DNA of 64,000 nucleotides from Kribbella sp. NBC_01245 (GTDB lineage: Bacteria; Actinomycetota; Actinomycetes; Propionibacteriales; Kribbellaceae), in assembly GCF_036226525.1 (NCBI RefSeq), contig NZ_CP108487.1, positions 3,472,001-3,536,000 on the forward strand. Reading direction: 5' to 3'. Below the pieces are notes generated by a model. That model did not search any database. It was not told the origin of the DNA and saw nothing but the letters and a program-made list of their open reading frames with translations. This document shows, piece by piece, positions 1 to 7,628 of the stretch (position 1 is its first letter; each line of letters starts with the position of its first letter). A program made the translations under genes and the position numbers.

Positions 1-77
1 CGGAGGCGTCGCCAGGGCCTTCCCCCACAGATGGGCAGACTGGTTGTATCCGAAGAAAGCACCTATTAGGCGCGCAG

Positions 78-158
78 TTATGGCCGCGCGAACAAAAAGG
101 CCGGCAGCAGAGTCAAGCCCACAAAGCTGACCACGAGTGCGGTGCGCCGCCGATTCAT
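78..158 (-). CDS. possible 26-aa hydrophobic peptide (doubtful)
   Basis: A short ATG frame on the minus strand encodes a basic start (MNRRR) followed by one hydrophobic stretch, so it would be a single-pass membrane peptide. An AAGG lies about 12 bases before the ATG, which is a poor Shine-Dalgarno. Nothing around it supports a function, and bases 1-77 hold no gene I can recognise. It may be chance. Confidence 0.15.
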   Translation of the reverse strand: MNRRRTALVVSFVGLTLLPAFLFARP

Positions 159-235
159 GCAGCGATTCTGCCTTGTCGCCGTAGCGGCCGCCTCAGCCCG
201 AGCAACTACCGCGACGCATTCCGATCCGCACTCGG

Positions 236-628
236 CTACTCCGCCTGACTCGAGACGGGTGGGGCCCACGAGGGACGGTTGATCAAGCAGAACGGATGGC
301 CGGCCGGGTCCGCGTAGATGTGGGCCCGGTCGTCGTGCGCCGGCAGCCGGGTCGCCCCCAGCTCGCGCACCTGGACGTCGGCCACGGCGACGTCGTCGAC
401 CATGACGTCCAGGTGGTACTGCTGAGGCGCAGACGGGTCGCCCCACCGAGGCGGCTGATGGTCCGGCGCCAGTTGGAAGGCCACGCCCGACGACCGGTCG
501 TCGGCCGCGATCACGACCCAATCGTCACTGCGATAGGTCACCGCCAGCCCGAGCAGTTCCGCGTAGAACCCGGCCAGCGCGCCGGGATCAGGACAGTCGA
601 GCACGACGTGATGCATCCGGCCGATCAT
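236..628 (-). CDS. VOC (glyoxalase-like) family protein
   Basis: This 130-aa protein has the vicinal-oxygen-chelate layout: an opening MHHVVLDCPDP strand, then GALAGFYAELLGL, and a closing HIYADPAGHPFCL strand, which together form the paired beta-alpha-beta-beta-beta modules of one glyoxalase-like domain. Members bind a metal and act on varied small molecules, so the substrate cannot be read from the sequence. The start at 628 is chosen because GGAGGTG lies six bases upstream; a longer frame lacks such a site. The gene reads away from the enzyme at 1024 across a gap filled with inverted repeats. The family call is firm; the function is open. Confidence 0.85.
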   Translation of the reverse strand: MIGRMHHVVLDCPDPGALAGFYAELLGLAVTYRSDDWVVIAADDRSSGVAFQLAPDHQPPRWGDPSAPQQYHLDVMVDDVAVADVQVRELGATRLPAHDDRAHIYADPAGHPFCLINRPSWAPPVSSQAE

Positions 629-714
629 GCGCCCACCTCCCGCACACGAGAATGCCACGCAAAGGGCTTCGGTACCGCTCGTGGCAGGCCGCGATGGTTC
701 AGGGGGACGCCCCT

Positions 715-771
715 GTCCACACGGTGACCGATTTCGCCCTCATTCGGCCTGTTCGGAGTCACCGTGTGGAC
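715..771. repeat. inverted repeat D1 (14-bp perfect arms)
   Basis: The arms at 715-728 (GTCCACACGGTGAC) and 758-771 are exact reverse complements separated by 29 bases. It is the first of three adjacent hairpins in the gap between the divergent genes starting at 628 and 1024. There is no T-tract, so it does not look like a simple terminator. Confidence 0.75.
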
Positions 772-878
772 GTGGCGGTCCGGGCGGACAGCCAGCACTA
801 CATAAGTGCCCGTTTCGACCGCCTGAAAGGATTCAGACGAGGGTTGTGTAGTGCTGGCCGTCCGTCGCGGACCGCCAC
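772..878. repeat. inverted repeat D2 (about 31-bp imperfect arms)
   Basis: An outer 11-bp perfect pairing (772-782 with 868-878) encloses an 18-bp pairing with one mismatch (785-802 with 847-864, core CAGCACTACA/TGTAGTGCTG). The loop contains its own small hairpin, CTGAA-AGGA-TTCAG at 823-836. The right outer arm is also the left arm of the next repeat, so two mutually exclusive structures are possible. Confidence 0.75.
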
Positions 879-948
879 GCAGGCACAACCTCCGCCTGAA
901 GCGTTCAACACCGCGGAAAACCGGAGTTGTGCCTGCCTCGCGGTCCGG
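868..948. repeat. inverted repeat D3 (imperfect arms, shares an arm with D2)
   Basis: The left arm at about 868-894 pairs with the right arm at about 922-948, with core GCAGGCACAAC/GTTGTGCCTGC and a few mismatches. Because 868-878 also closes D2, folding of D2 and D3 would compete. Bases 629-714 and 949-1023 of this gap show no gene. Confidence 0.7.
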
Positions 949-965
949 CCACGGCCACGGAAAGG

Positions 966-993
966 ACACGAGAGCCGCTTTCACCACTCGTGT
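966..993. promoter_or_regulatory. 7-bp inverted repeat upstream of the gene at 1024
   Basis: ACACGAG at 966-972 and CTCGTGT at 987-993 are perfect complements with a 14-base spacer, about 30 bases before the GTG start. Position and symmetry fit a regulator site. No regulator is adjacent, so this is only a suggestion. Confidence 0.35.
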
Positions 994-1023
994 GCTAGAC
1001 AGGGGGCAACTTAAGGGGCCCTT

Positions 1024-2181
1024 GTGGACCAGCTCACCCTCGGCGTCATGGCTCGTTCTCGCAAGGAGAACGAACACCGGCTGCCGATTCACCCGATGCA
1101 CTTCGACCGGATCGAGGCCGATCTCCGGTCCCGCATCTTCCTGGAACGTGGTTATGGCGAGCGTTTCGGCCTTTCCGACGAGCAGCTCGCCGAGTCCGTC
1201 GGTGGGGTGCGCAGCCGTGAGCAGTTGATCGCCGACTGCGACGTCGTGCTGCTGCCGAAACCGCAGACCGAGGACCTCGCCGAATTGCGTACGGGTCAGG
1301 TGCTCTGGGGCTGGCCGCATTGCGTCCAGGACGACAAGCTCACCCAGCAAGCGATCGACCGCAAGCTGACGCTGATCGCGTTCGAGGCGATGAACCACTG
1401 GACCGCCGACGGCCGGTTCAACCTGCACGTCTTCCACAAGAACAACGAGCTCGCCGGCTACTGCTCGGTGCTGCACGCGCTGGAGACCATCGGCTCGACC
1501 GGGGTGTACGGACGACGCCTGCGCGCGGTGGTGATCGGCTTCGGCGCGACCGCCCGTGGCGCGGTGACGGCGCTGACCGCACACGGCATCCACGACGTCG
1601 ACGTACTGACCGCCCGTGGGGTGACCGCGGTGAGTTCGCCGATCCACTCGGCGCGGATGGTGCAGTTCGACCACGACGACGAGACCGACGACATCCTCGA
1701 CCCGCGCCGCAGTCACGCGATGACCGATGACGGCCGCGTGCCGCTCGCGGGGTTCCTGGCGGAGCACGACATCATCGTGAACTGCGTGCTCCAGGATCCG
1801 GATGCGCCGCTGACCTTCCTGATCGAGGAAGACCTCGGCCTGCTCGCACCGGGCACGCTGATCGTCGACGTCTCGTGCGATGACGGGATGGGCTTCAGCT
1901 GGGCCAAACCGACCTCGTTCAACGACCCGACCTTCATCGTGGGCGACAACGTCACCTACTACGGCGTCGACCACACCCCGTCCTACCTGTGGAACTCGGC
2001 CAGCTGGGAGATCAGCGAGGCGCTGCTCCCATTCCTGCCGACGGTCCTGGCCGGCAGCGAAGCCTGGGAAGCCGACGAGACCATCCGCCGGGCCATCGAG
2101 ATCCAGCAGGGCGTCATCCGCAACCCAGGCATCCTGTCCTTCCAGCACCGCTCCGCCCTCTACCCCCACCAAGTGGCTTAA
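1024..2181 (+). CDS. N5-(carboxyethyl)ornithine synthase / alanine dehydrogenase family oxidoreductase
   Basis: The 385-aa protein matches the alanine dehydrogenase/pyridine-nucleotide transhydrogenase fold. The start region (RKENEHRLPI) resembles the KxxExR segment of the family; Lys79 in LLPKPQ and His99 in GWPHC fit the catalytic Lys and His; and VVIGFGATARG near residue 170 is the nucleotide-binding loop. The closest family I recall is N5-(carboxyethyl)ornithine synthase, which reductively joins pyruvate to an amino acid; plain alanine dehydrogenase is less likely given the divergent middle. The GTG start at 1024 has AAGGGG upstream and gives a full-length N-terminus. Its stop overlaps the stop of the convergent gene by four bases. 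The true substrate is unproven. Confidence 0.75.
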   Translation: MDQLTLGVMARSRKENEHRLPIHPMHFDRIEADLRSRIFLERGYGERFGLSDEQLAESVGGVRSREQLIADCDVVLLPKPQTEDLAELRTGQVLWGWPHCVQDDKLTQQAIDRKLTLIAFEAMNHWTADGRFNLHVFHKNNELAGYCSVLHALETIGSTGVYGRRLRAVVIGFGATARGAVTALTAHGIHDVDVLTARGVTAVSSPIHSARMVQFDHDDETDDILDPRRSHAMTDDGRVPLAGFLAEHDIIVNCVLQDPDAPLTFLIEEDLGLLAPGTLIVDVSCDDGMGFSWAKPTSFNDPTFIVGDNVTYYGVDHTPSYLWNSASWEISEALLPFLPTVLAGSEAWEADETIRRAIEIQQGVIRNPGILSFQHRSALYPHQVA

Positions 2182-3212
2182 CCGCCCGGGCTGAACGGCA
2201 CAGGAACCCCCTCGGCGAGCTGCACGATGACGCGGCCGGCGAGGGGCTTCGGCAGGTCCACCGTCACCGTTCGCTGCTTGGCCACGGTCGGGCACGCGCC
2301 GTCGCCCCGGTGGACATCCGCGACGACGATGATGACGACCGCCTCGCCGGACTCGACGGCCTGCGCCGTGTAGTCCGCTCCGCAAGGCTGGCTCCGCGGC
2401 CCGACAGCGCCACTGAATTCGACGGTCACCGTCCGGCCATCGGCGCCGACCTTCGCCGCGTCCAGGCGGTACCAAACGTGGGATTGGCTCGGCTTCTGCG
2501 GCAGAGGCGTGACGGTGGGCGGCGGAATTGCCGAGCGGACAAGCTCGACCTCCGTGTCCCGAAGGCTGAAGCGCCACGCCGGTACGCCCACCGGGCCACG
2601 GGCGGTCTGGATTGTCATGCTGGTCCGCCGTGCTCCAGTCACCTCTAGTGGCTCACAGGCTGCACAGGTGGCTACGGGCATCGGGAACTGCTCGTACGTC
2701 GCATTCGCTGTCAGGACCATCGTGGGCCGTTCTTCGCCGTCGGCCCACACAAGCTTCCCGGGCGGCTGGATCTTCTGATCCAGCTTCGCGCCGGGCTTGA
2801 CGGCTCCGGACGCGATGGCTTCTGCATGCCTTTTCAGGAAGGCTGGTTCCCACTGACCGATCACCTGGGTTGTCGGAAGCACACCGACCGCCGGGTTGGC
2901 TCGTACGGCTGCTTCCCAATGTGCAAGGGCCTGTCGGGCCTGAGCCATGCTTGCCTCATCGACAGAGCTTGAGCCGGGTACGGCCGTTCCCCCGCCTACG
3001 ACGATCGCTAGGCCGCCCGCGATGGCACCGATGACGGCCGCGGCGGCGACGAGGGGCGCGGCCAAGCGTCGTACGACGTCTCGGCTGGTTCGGTGCGAGG
3101 GCGTCATCGCCGTACGGGCCAGAGCGTGCAAGTCGATCGAGGCCGGCGGCTCGGGGGTGGTGTCGTGGAGGAGGTCGGAGAGTCGGCGTTCGGTGTCGCG
3201 TAAGTCGTTCAT
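2178..3212 (-). CDS. sigma-factor-linked single-pass membrane protein
   Basis: This 344-aa protein has a cytoplasmic N-terminus of about 55 residues, one membrane segment (LAAPLVAAAAVIGAIAGGLA), and an extracellular region without a fold I recognise. It contains a CAACEP segment that could hold a disulfide. It starts at 3212, inside the end of the sigma factor gene (ATGA overlap), so the two are translationally coupled. That arrangement is typical of SigE-like ECF sigma factors with a membrane-bound partner. A classical zinc-binding anti-sigma motif is not visible, so an anti-sigma role is inferred only from context. Confidence 0.75.
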   Translation of the reverse strand: MNDLRDTERRLSDLLHDTTPEPPASIDLHALARTAMTPSHRTSRDVVRRLAAPLVAAAAVIGAIAGGLAIVVGGGTAVPGSSSVDEASMAQARQALAHWEAAVRANPAVGVLPTTQVIGQWEPAFLKRHAEAIASGAVKPGAKLDQKIQPPGKLVWADGEERPTMVLTANATYEQFPMPVATCAACEPLEVTGARRTSMTIQTARGPVGVPAWRFSLRDTEVELVRSAIPPPTVTPLPQKPSQSHVWYRLDAAKVGADGRTVTVEFSGAVGPRSQPCGADYTAQAVESGEAVVIIVVADVHRGDGACPTVAKQRTVTVDLPKPLAGRVIVQLAEGVPVPFSPGG

Positions 3213-3709
3213 GAGGTGGCCTCCGTGGTGAGCAGACCGGTCAGTGCCTGGTGGGAGCGCAGTGTCGCCATGGCTCGGGCGTTCTGGCTCTTGACGGTGC
3301 CGATCGAGCAACCGAGCGCGTCGGCGGTCTGGGCCTCGGTGAGATCGGAGTAGTGCCGCAGTACGACCACGGCCCGCTGTCGCGCGGGAAGTGCCGCGAG
3401 CGCGACCCGCAGGCTGTGCCGTACGTCGCTGTCGCCCATCTCGTCCCGCCCGGGCTCTTCCGGCAGCACCTCGGTCGGCAACTCGCCTTTCCACCGGCGC
3501 CGGTTGTGCCGCAGATGGGTGTTGATCAGAATCCGGCGTACGTAAGCGCCGGGATCATCGGCACGCTGGATCGACCGCCAGCCGTCCCACGTCTTCGTCA
3601 GCGTCGTCTGGACCAGGTCCTCGGCACCGGCCCAGTCGCCGGTGAGTAACCAGGCGGTGCGCAACAAGGCCCGGCCTTGTTCCGTCACAAACTGCTCGAA
3701 ATCCCCCAT
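3209..3709 (-). CDS. SigE-family ECF RNA polymerase sigma factor
   Basis: The 166-aa protein has region 2 at about residues 5-75 (LLRTAWLLTGDWAGAEDLVQ, then DDPGAYVRRILINTHL) and region 4 at about 100-155 (LPARQRAVVVLRHYSDLTEA, then the helix-turn-helix GCSIGTVKSQNARA). The WLLTGD signature and short length are those of the actinobacterial SigE-like group of ECF sigma factors. It directs RNA polymerase to a specific promoter set, probably including its own. Translation is coupled to the membrane protein downstream by an overlapping ATGA. The start ATG at 3709 has GGAGGGTGGC-like sequence just upstream. Confidence 0.9.
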   Translation of the reverse strand: MGDFEQFVTEQGRALLRTAWLLTGDWAGAEDLVQTTLTKTWDGWRSIQRADDPGAYVRRILINTHLRHNRRRWKGELPTEVLPEEPGRDEMGDSDVRHSLRVALAALPARQRAVVVLRHYSDLTEAQTADALGCSIGTVKSQNARAMATLRSHQALTGLLTTEATS

Positions 3710-3782
3710 GCCACCCTCCCGGCCAGGAACCCTGTCACCCCATACCAGTCCCTGCCGAGGTCAAAAGGTTGTCACCCGCCTC

Positions 3783-3880
3783 CTTTTGCGTTCATTCGTC
3801 GCAATCCGCCCTCTCCCCTCGCCGACCTATACCTGTCAGTCGGGTCTAAGAGGGCGGATTGCGACGAATGAACGCAAAAG
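3783..3880. repeat. long inverted repeat, family A copy 1 (32-bp perfect arms)
   Basis: Arms at 3783-3814 and 3849-3880 are perfect complements around a 34-base loop that has its own CCGAC/GTCGG stem. Arm core: TTCATTCGTCGCAATC then CGCCCTC. Two other copies lie at 31661-31761 and 39599-39702. The element lies 3' of the hydrolase gene and 5' of the sigma factor gene, with no gene of its own in 3710-3979. Confidence 0.9.
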
Positions 3881-3979
3881 AGTGGGCGGGAGGCGTCCAG
3901 CCGTTCGAGCAGGACGGTGCCGGTCGACGCGTTATCGGCCAACACTCGTACGACCGGCAAGCCCTGCCAACCGAACGGC

Positions 3980-5116
3980 CTACCGCAGGTGCTGGTCGAA
4001 GAACACCCGCATGAGCTTCCGGATCTGCGGGGTCGACCGGCAAGGGTCCCCAGCGCCGACCAGCTTGATCCGCGTCTCGCGACTCAACAAACCGTCGAAC
4101 TCCAATTGCGGTGCCATGGCGGCGTAGTCGGTGAAGACCCAGTGGTTCGCGTCTTTCACTTCCGTACGGCGAACCGGCCCGCCGTGCGCGAGCACCATCC
4201 CCCACGTACGGTCGAACCGCTCGTCGCGGAAGCCGTCGGTCCCGACCAGCAGCAACGGCCGATCCGTCCCGGCCCGGGCGATCGGAAACGCCTCACCCGA
4301 CAGATGATCGAGATAGCCCTCCAGATTGACCGCGGCATCAATCCGCCGATCCTCGTACATGGCCTCCGCGGCCGTCGCGCCACCCGCCGAGTGCCCGTAA
4401 ATCCCGACCCGGCCCAGGTCCAGCGCCCGCCCCAACCCACGCGGCAAAGCCCTGCCCGCCGCGTCAGGATTACCGCCCGCCGCGAGCACCTCCAACCGAT
4501 CCAGCACAAAGCGGACATCAGCGAACCGCGTCATCATCATCGTCCGGGCAATCGCGGCATCCGTCCGCGGATCACCCGGCAAGTCGAACCAGCGCACCCG
4601 TCCACCCGGGAATTCCACCTCACTGGTCTCCCCCGGATGGTCGATCGTCACCACCACATAGCCGCGACTGGCGAGTTCCTCCGCGAGCGTCGTTCCGACG
4701 GTTCGCGGGTCGGCGCCACCCGGGCTATAGAGCAGCACCGGCCGTCGTCCAGGCAGTACGGGCGCATCAACAGCCGAGTGGGTCTTCGTCGCACCCCAGT
4801 CGACGTTTGCCGTCGGCAACGAATGCCGCTGAACGTCGATCCGCTCGAACCACTCCACCGCCCCCGGACTCAACTGCGGCGCAATCGGATACTCCCGGAC
4901 ATCCCGCGCCGGATAGTAGACCGACGCCATCACCTCCCGCGGCGCCCCCGCCTTCCATGGATCCACCCGCTGACCGTCCACAAGATGCAACGACGTGACA
5001 CCCACGTCGTACGCACCACTCGGCCCAGGCAACCGCAAAACCATGGGAGCCGCGGAGACCGGCAACGCGATCGAACTGAAGAACAAACCGGCGATCAAAG
5101 CAGTAAGAATTCGCAT
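3980..5116 (-). CDS. secreted alpha/beta hydrolase (PAF-acetylhydrolase-like)
   Basis: This 378-aa protein begins with a Sec signal peptide (MRILTALIAGLFFSS, cleavage near VSA-AP). It has an alpha/beta-hydrolase core with nucleophile elbow GIYGHSAGG, an oxyanion-type LLYSPGGAD strand, and a likely catalytic His in DANHWVF. This layout matches platelet-activating-factor acetylhydrolase/dienelactone-hydrolase-like esterases. The start at 5116 is chosen to give a clean signal peptide; longer starts add basic residues without a better ribosome site. It is probably an exported esterase or lipase of unknown substrate. Confidence 0.8.
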   Translation of the reverse strand: MRILTALIAGLFFSSIALPVSAAPMVLRLPGPSGAYDVGVTSLHLVDGQRVDPWKAGAPREVMASVYYPARDVREYPIAPQLSPGAVEWFERIDVQRHSLPTANVDWGATKTHSAVDAPVLPGRRPVLLYSPGGADPRTVGTTLAEELASRGYVVVTIDHPGETSEVEFPGGRVRWFDLPGDPRTDAAIARTMMMTRFADVRFVLDRLEVLAAGGNPDAAGRALPRGLGRALDLGRVGIYGHSAGGATAAEAMYEDRRIDAAVNLEGYLDHLSGEAFPIARAGTDRPLLLVGTDGFRDERFDRTWGMVLAHGGPVRRTEVKDANHWVFTDYAAMAPQLEFDGLLSRETRIKLVGAGDPCRSTPQIRKLMRVFFDQHLR

Positions 5117-5227
5117 GCCAGACAGCCTGCCGACCATCAGGCCACGAAGTCTCGCTAAGCGACGACAGACCAACCCTGGGAGGGATCCGGGCTCAACCCG
5201 GCCTCCACCCAGGGCTGGTTGAAACGC

Positions 5228-5635
5228 TCAGGCAGCAGGCCCGGTCAACCGAGTCGGCGTGATCCGGATGACCGTGCGGACGACCTCAACCGGCAGGTCC
5301 AGGTACGTCGCGCCCGCGCCCGGCCCCTCGTACGCCTCGGCCAAGGCGACCGCCACGACCCGATCGACGTCCTCGGCCACGGTCGACGTACCCCGGATCT
5401 CGACGTACTGGTCCGGGTCGTCCTTGTCGATCACCGTCAGACTCGCCCGCGGCTCGCGGCGCAGGTTCTTGTCCTTGCGACGACCAGCCTCGGTCGAGAT
5501 GACCAGATCGTCGCCGTCGCGGCCAACCCACACCACCGAGGTCTGCGGACTGCCATCCGGGTTGATCGTCGCGAGCACGGCGAGGTTGGCGCCGTCCACG
5601 AGCTTGCGGGCCTGGTCACTCAGGGGAATGGTCAC
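5228..5635 (-). CDS. PPOX-class F420-dependent oxidoreductase
   Basis: The 135-aa protein has the split-barrel flavin-binding fold: ANLAVLATINPDGSPQTSVVW, then DDLVISTEAGRRKDKNLRR, and a closing YLDLPVEVVRTVIRI strand. In actinobacteria such proteins usually bind F420 or FMN and reduce small molecules. The GTG start at 5635 gives the usual short N-terminus; the longer open frame upstream reads through the neighbouring gene and is rejected. It lies 25 bases from the HhH-GPD gene, same strand, so the two may be co-transcribed. Confidence 0.85.
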   Translation of the reverse strand: MTIPLSDQARKLVDGANLAVLATINPDGSPQTSVVWVGRDGDDLVISTEAGRRKDKNLRREPRASLTVIDKDDPDQYVEIRGTSTVAEDVDRVVAVALAEAYEGPGAGATYLDLPVEVVRTVIRITPTRLTGPAA

Positions 5636-5660
5636 CGGGCGATGGTACGCAAGACCCGTC

Positions 5661-6236
5661 TCAAATCGCCTTCGCGGCGGCCTTGACCGCCTTCTTGAAG
5701 GCACGCACCTCGGCCAGCGTCTCGGGGCTGGTGACATCGGCGATGGAACGCCGCGAGCCCTCTTCGGCGTACGCCCCGGCGGCCTCGCGCCAGCCCTCCG
5801 GCTGAACGCCAAGCTGCTTCCCAAGGAGCGCGACGAAGATCCGAGCCTTCTGGTCGCCGTACCCCGGCAACGCCTTCAGCCGACGCAGCAACTCCTGGCC
5901 GTCCGGCTTGCCCTGCTTCCAGATCTTGTCGGTATTGCCGCCGTAGTTGTCCAGGACGTGATGCGCCAGCGCGTGCACCCGACGTGCCATCGAGCCGCCA
6001 TAGCGGTGGATGGCCGGCGGCTTCACGCACAGCTCCACGAACTCCTCGACATCGGTCTCGGCGATCTTGGTGATGCTGAACCCATCCATCCGGTCCGCGA
6101 TCTTCCGGGGCCCGGCAAAAGCGTGTTCCATCGGGAACTGCTGATCGAGCAGCAACCCGGTGAGCAGGGCGAACGAGTCCTCGGACAGGAGCTTGTCGGC
6201 TTCGGCATCGCCCGTCAGTCGCAGCTTCTTCGGCAT
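5661..6236 (-). CDS. HhH-GPD family base-excision repair-type protein
   Basis: The 191-aa protein carries a helix-hairpin-helix (LPGYGDQKARIFVALLGK, about residues 123-140) in the all-helical fold of HhH-GPD DNA glycosylases. FALLTGLLLDQQFPMEHA near residue 22 matches the opening helices. I cannot place the catalytic Asp with certainty, and no iron-sulfur Cys cluster is present. It may be a glycosylase of unknown lesion range or a DNA-binding relative. It is well conserved in actinobacteria in my recollection. The start ATG at 6236 is the only sensible one. Confidence 0.85.
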   Translation of the reverse strand: MPKKLRLTGDAEADKLLSEDSFALLTGLLLDQQFPMEHAFAGPRKIADRMDGFSITKIAETDVEEFVELCVKPPAIHRYGGSMARRVHALAHHVLDNYGGNTDKIWKQGKPDGQELLRRLKALPGYGDQKARIFVALLGKQLGVQPEGWREAAGAYAEEGSRRSIADVTSPETLAEVRAFKKAVKAAAKAI

Positions 6237-6253
6237 GCCGAAAGGCTACCGCC

Positions 6254-7123
6254 TCAAACCGGCCGGGCAACCTGCCGCAACGCGTCAAGAAAGGCGGTCA
6301 CCGAGTCATCCAAAGGGCCGCGGGTCGCGACGTACACAGCACGCTTGGGCGGATCGGCCAGTTCGCGGACGACGAGGTCGGGCCGCAGCGCCGGTACGAC
6401 CAGTCCCGGCACCAGCGTCACGCCGTACCCGGCGGCCACGAACGCCTGCTTCCCGAGCCAACTGCCGCACTCGATGTCGATCCTCGGCACGAACCCGGCC
6501 TTCGCACACACTCCCATCAGTACGGCGGCCGCGCCCGCGTAATCCTCGACCCAGCTGTCCTCCGCGAGCTCGGCCAAATCCACCACCCGGCGATCGGCCA
6601 ACCGATGCTCCCGGGGTAGCGCACAGAGCAGAACGTCGTCCATCAGATGCGCCAACGAGACGCCCTCCGCAGTCGGCAGACCGGGCGGGTAGTCCGTGAT
6701 CACCGCCAGGTCGATCGCACCATCGCGCAACTTGGGCAGCAGCTCAGGCGTCACGCCCTCCACGAAGGTGACCCGGTTGACCCCACCGAAAGCGCGAAGA
6801 GCTTCGGGCAGCAACCGGGCGCTCGCGGTCGGGATCGCGCCCACCCGGACCGGCCCGCCTCGCGTTTCAGCGGTCCGTACGTCGGCCAGCGCGCGATCGA
6901 CCTGGCCGAGGATGCCCGTCGCGTGCGTCAGTAACACCTCGCCCGCCGCGGTCGGACGAACGCCCCGCGAATGCCGCTGCAACAACGGCAGACCCACCTG
7001 CGTTTCCAGGCTCGCGAGCTGCCGGGACACCGCGGACTGTGTGTAGCCGAGTGACGCCGCGGCAGCGCTGACCGTGCCCAGGCGGCAGACCTCGCGGAAG
7101 GCTCGGAGCTGGTTCAGATCCAC
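6254..7123 (-). CDS. LysR family transcriptional regulator
   Basis: This 289-aa protein has the LysR winged helix-turn-helix at residues 1-60 (LNQLRAFREVC, SAAAASLGYTQSAVSRQL) and the two-lobe effector domain after it. It is divergent from the RidA-dehydrogenase operon, the usual arrangement for a LysR protein and its target. An inverted repeat GCGCATA-N14-TATGCGC lies between them at 7144-7171. I infer that it controls that operon and itself. Confidence 0.92.
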   Translation of the reverse strand: MDLNQLRAFREVCRLGTVSAAAASLGYTQSAVSRQLASLETQVGLPLLQRHSRGVRPTAAGEVLLTHATGILGQVDRALADVRTAETRGGPVRVGAIPTASARLLPEALRAFGGVNRVTFVEGVTPELLPKLRDGAIDLAVITDYPPGLPTAEGVSLAHLMDDVLLCALPREHRLADRRVVDLAELAEDSWVEDYAGAAAVLMGVCAKAGFVPRIDIECGSWLGKQAFVAAGYGVTLVPGLVVPALRPDLVVRELADPPKRAVYVATRGPLDDSVTAFLDALRQVARPV

Positions 7124-7143
7124 GGCACCACGATATCCCTATC

Positions 7144-7171
7144 GCGCATACCTAACCTGCAAGATATGCGC
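7144..7171. promoter_or_regulatory. LysR-type inverted repeat
   Basis: GCGCATA (7144-7150) and TATGCGC (7165-7171) are perfect complements. The site sits between the divergent LysR gene and the RidA gene, about 20 bases upstream of the LysR start. It is the best candidate binding site for that regulator. Confidence 0.55.
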
Positions 7172-7232
7172 TGGTCGGATACCGACAGACCCGGCAGGAT
7201 GGCATCACCAGCCGAAATCGGAAGGAACCACC

Positions 7233-7628
7233 TTGTCCCAGCTCTCCCACCCCAAGCCCGACGGCGTCGCCCCGGGCAACGGGTACAGCCACGTCGTGAC
7301 CGGCCCCGGCCGCTGGGTCGCCATCGCCGGCCAAGTCGCGCTCGACGCGAACGGCGATCTGGTCGGCCCCGGCGACGCCGAAGCGCAGGCCCGCCAGGTC
7401 TTCGCCAACCTCGACGCCTGCCTCAAGGCGGCCGGTGCCACGTTCACCCAGGTGGTCAAGCTCGGCATCTACGTCACCGACCTCGCCGTGCTGCCCGCGA
7501 TCCGCAAAGCCCGCGACGAGTACGTCGACACGGCCAACCCGCCCGCCAGCACCGCCGTACAGGTCGTCGCGCTCTTCCGGCCCGACGTACTCCTCGAAAT
7601 CGAGGCCTTCGCGATCGTGGCCGACTGA
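7233..7628 (+). CDS. RidA family (YjgF/YER057c/UK114) imine/enamine deaminase
   Basis: The 131-aa protein shows the RidA pattern: GYSHVVTGPGRWVAIAGQVA near the start, FANLDACLKAAGATFTQVVK in the middle, and a C-terminal ASTAVQVVALFRPDVLLEIE that carries the family Arg-less variant ending in a hydrophobic strand. RidA-like proteins hydrolyse reactive imines or enamines. The start is a TTG at 7233 with GAAGGA eight bases upstream; starts further up run across the promoter. Its stop overlaps the ATG of the next gene (TGATG). The substrate is unknown. Confidence 0.85.
   Translation: MSQLSHPKPDGVAPGNGYSHVVTGPGRWVAIAGQVALDANGDLVGPGDAEAQARQVFANLDACLKAAGATFTQVVKLGIYVTDLAVLPAIRKARDEYVDTANPPASTAVQVVALFRPDVLLEIEAFAIVAD

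Noticed and set aside
625..2577. Long antisense frame opposite the gene at 1024
   Set aside because: It shadows a well-supported gene, has no ribosome site and a low-complexity Arg/Gly-rich product. Long antisense frames are expected at this GC content; the same holds for 21031-23052 and 23125-25212.
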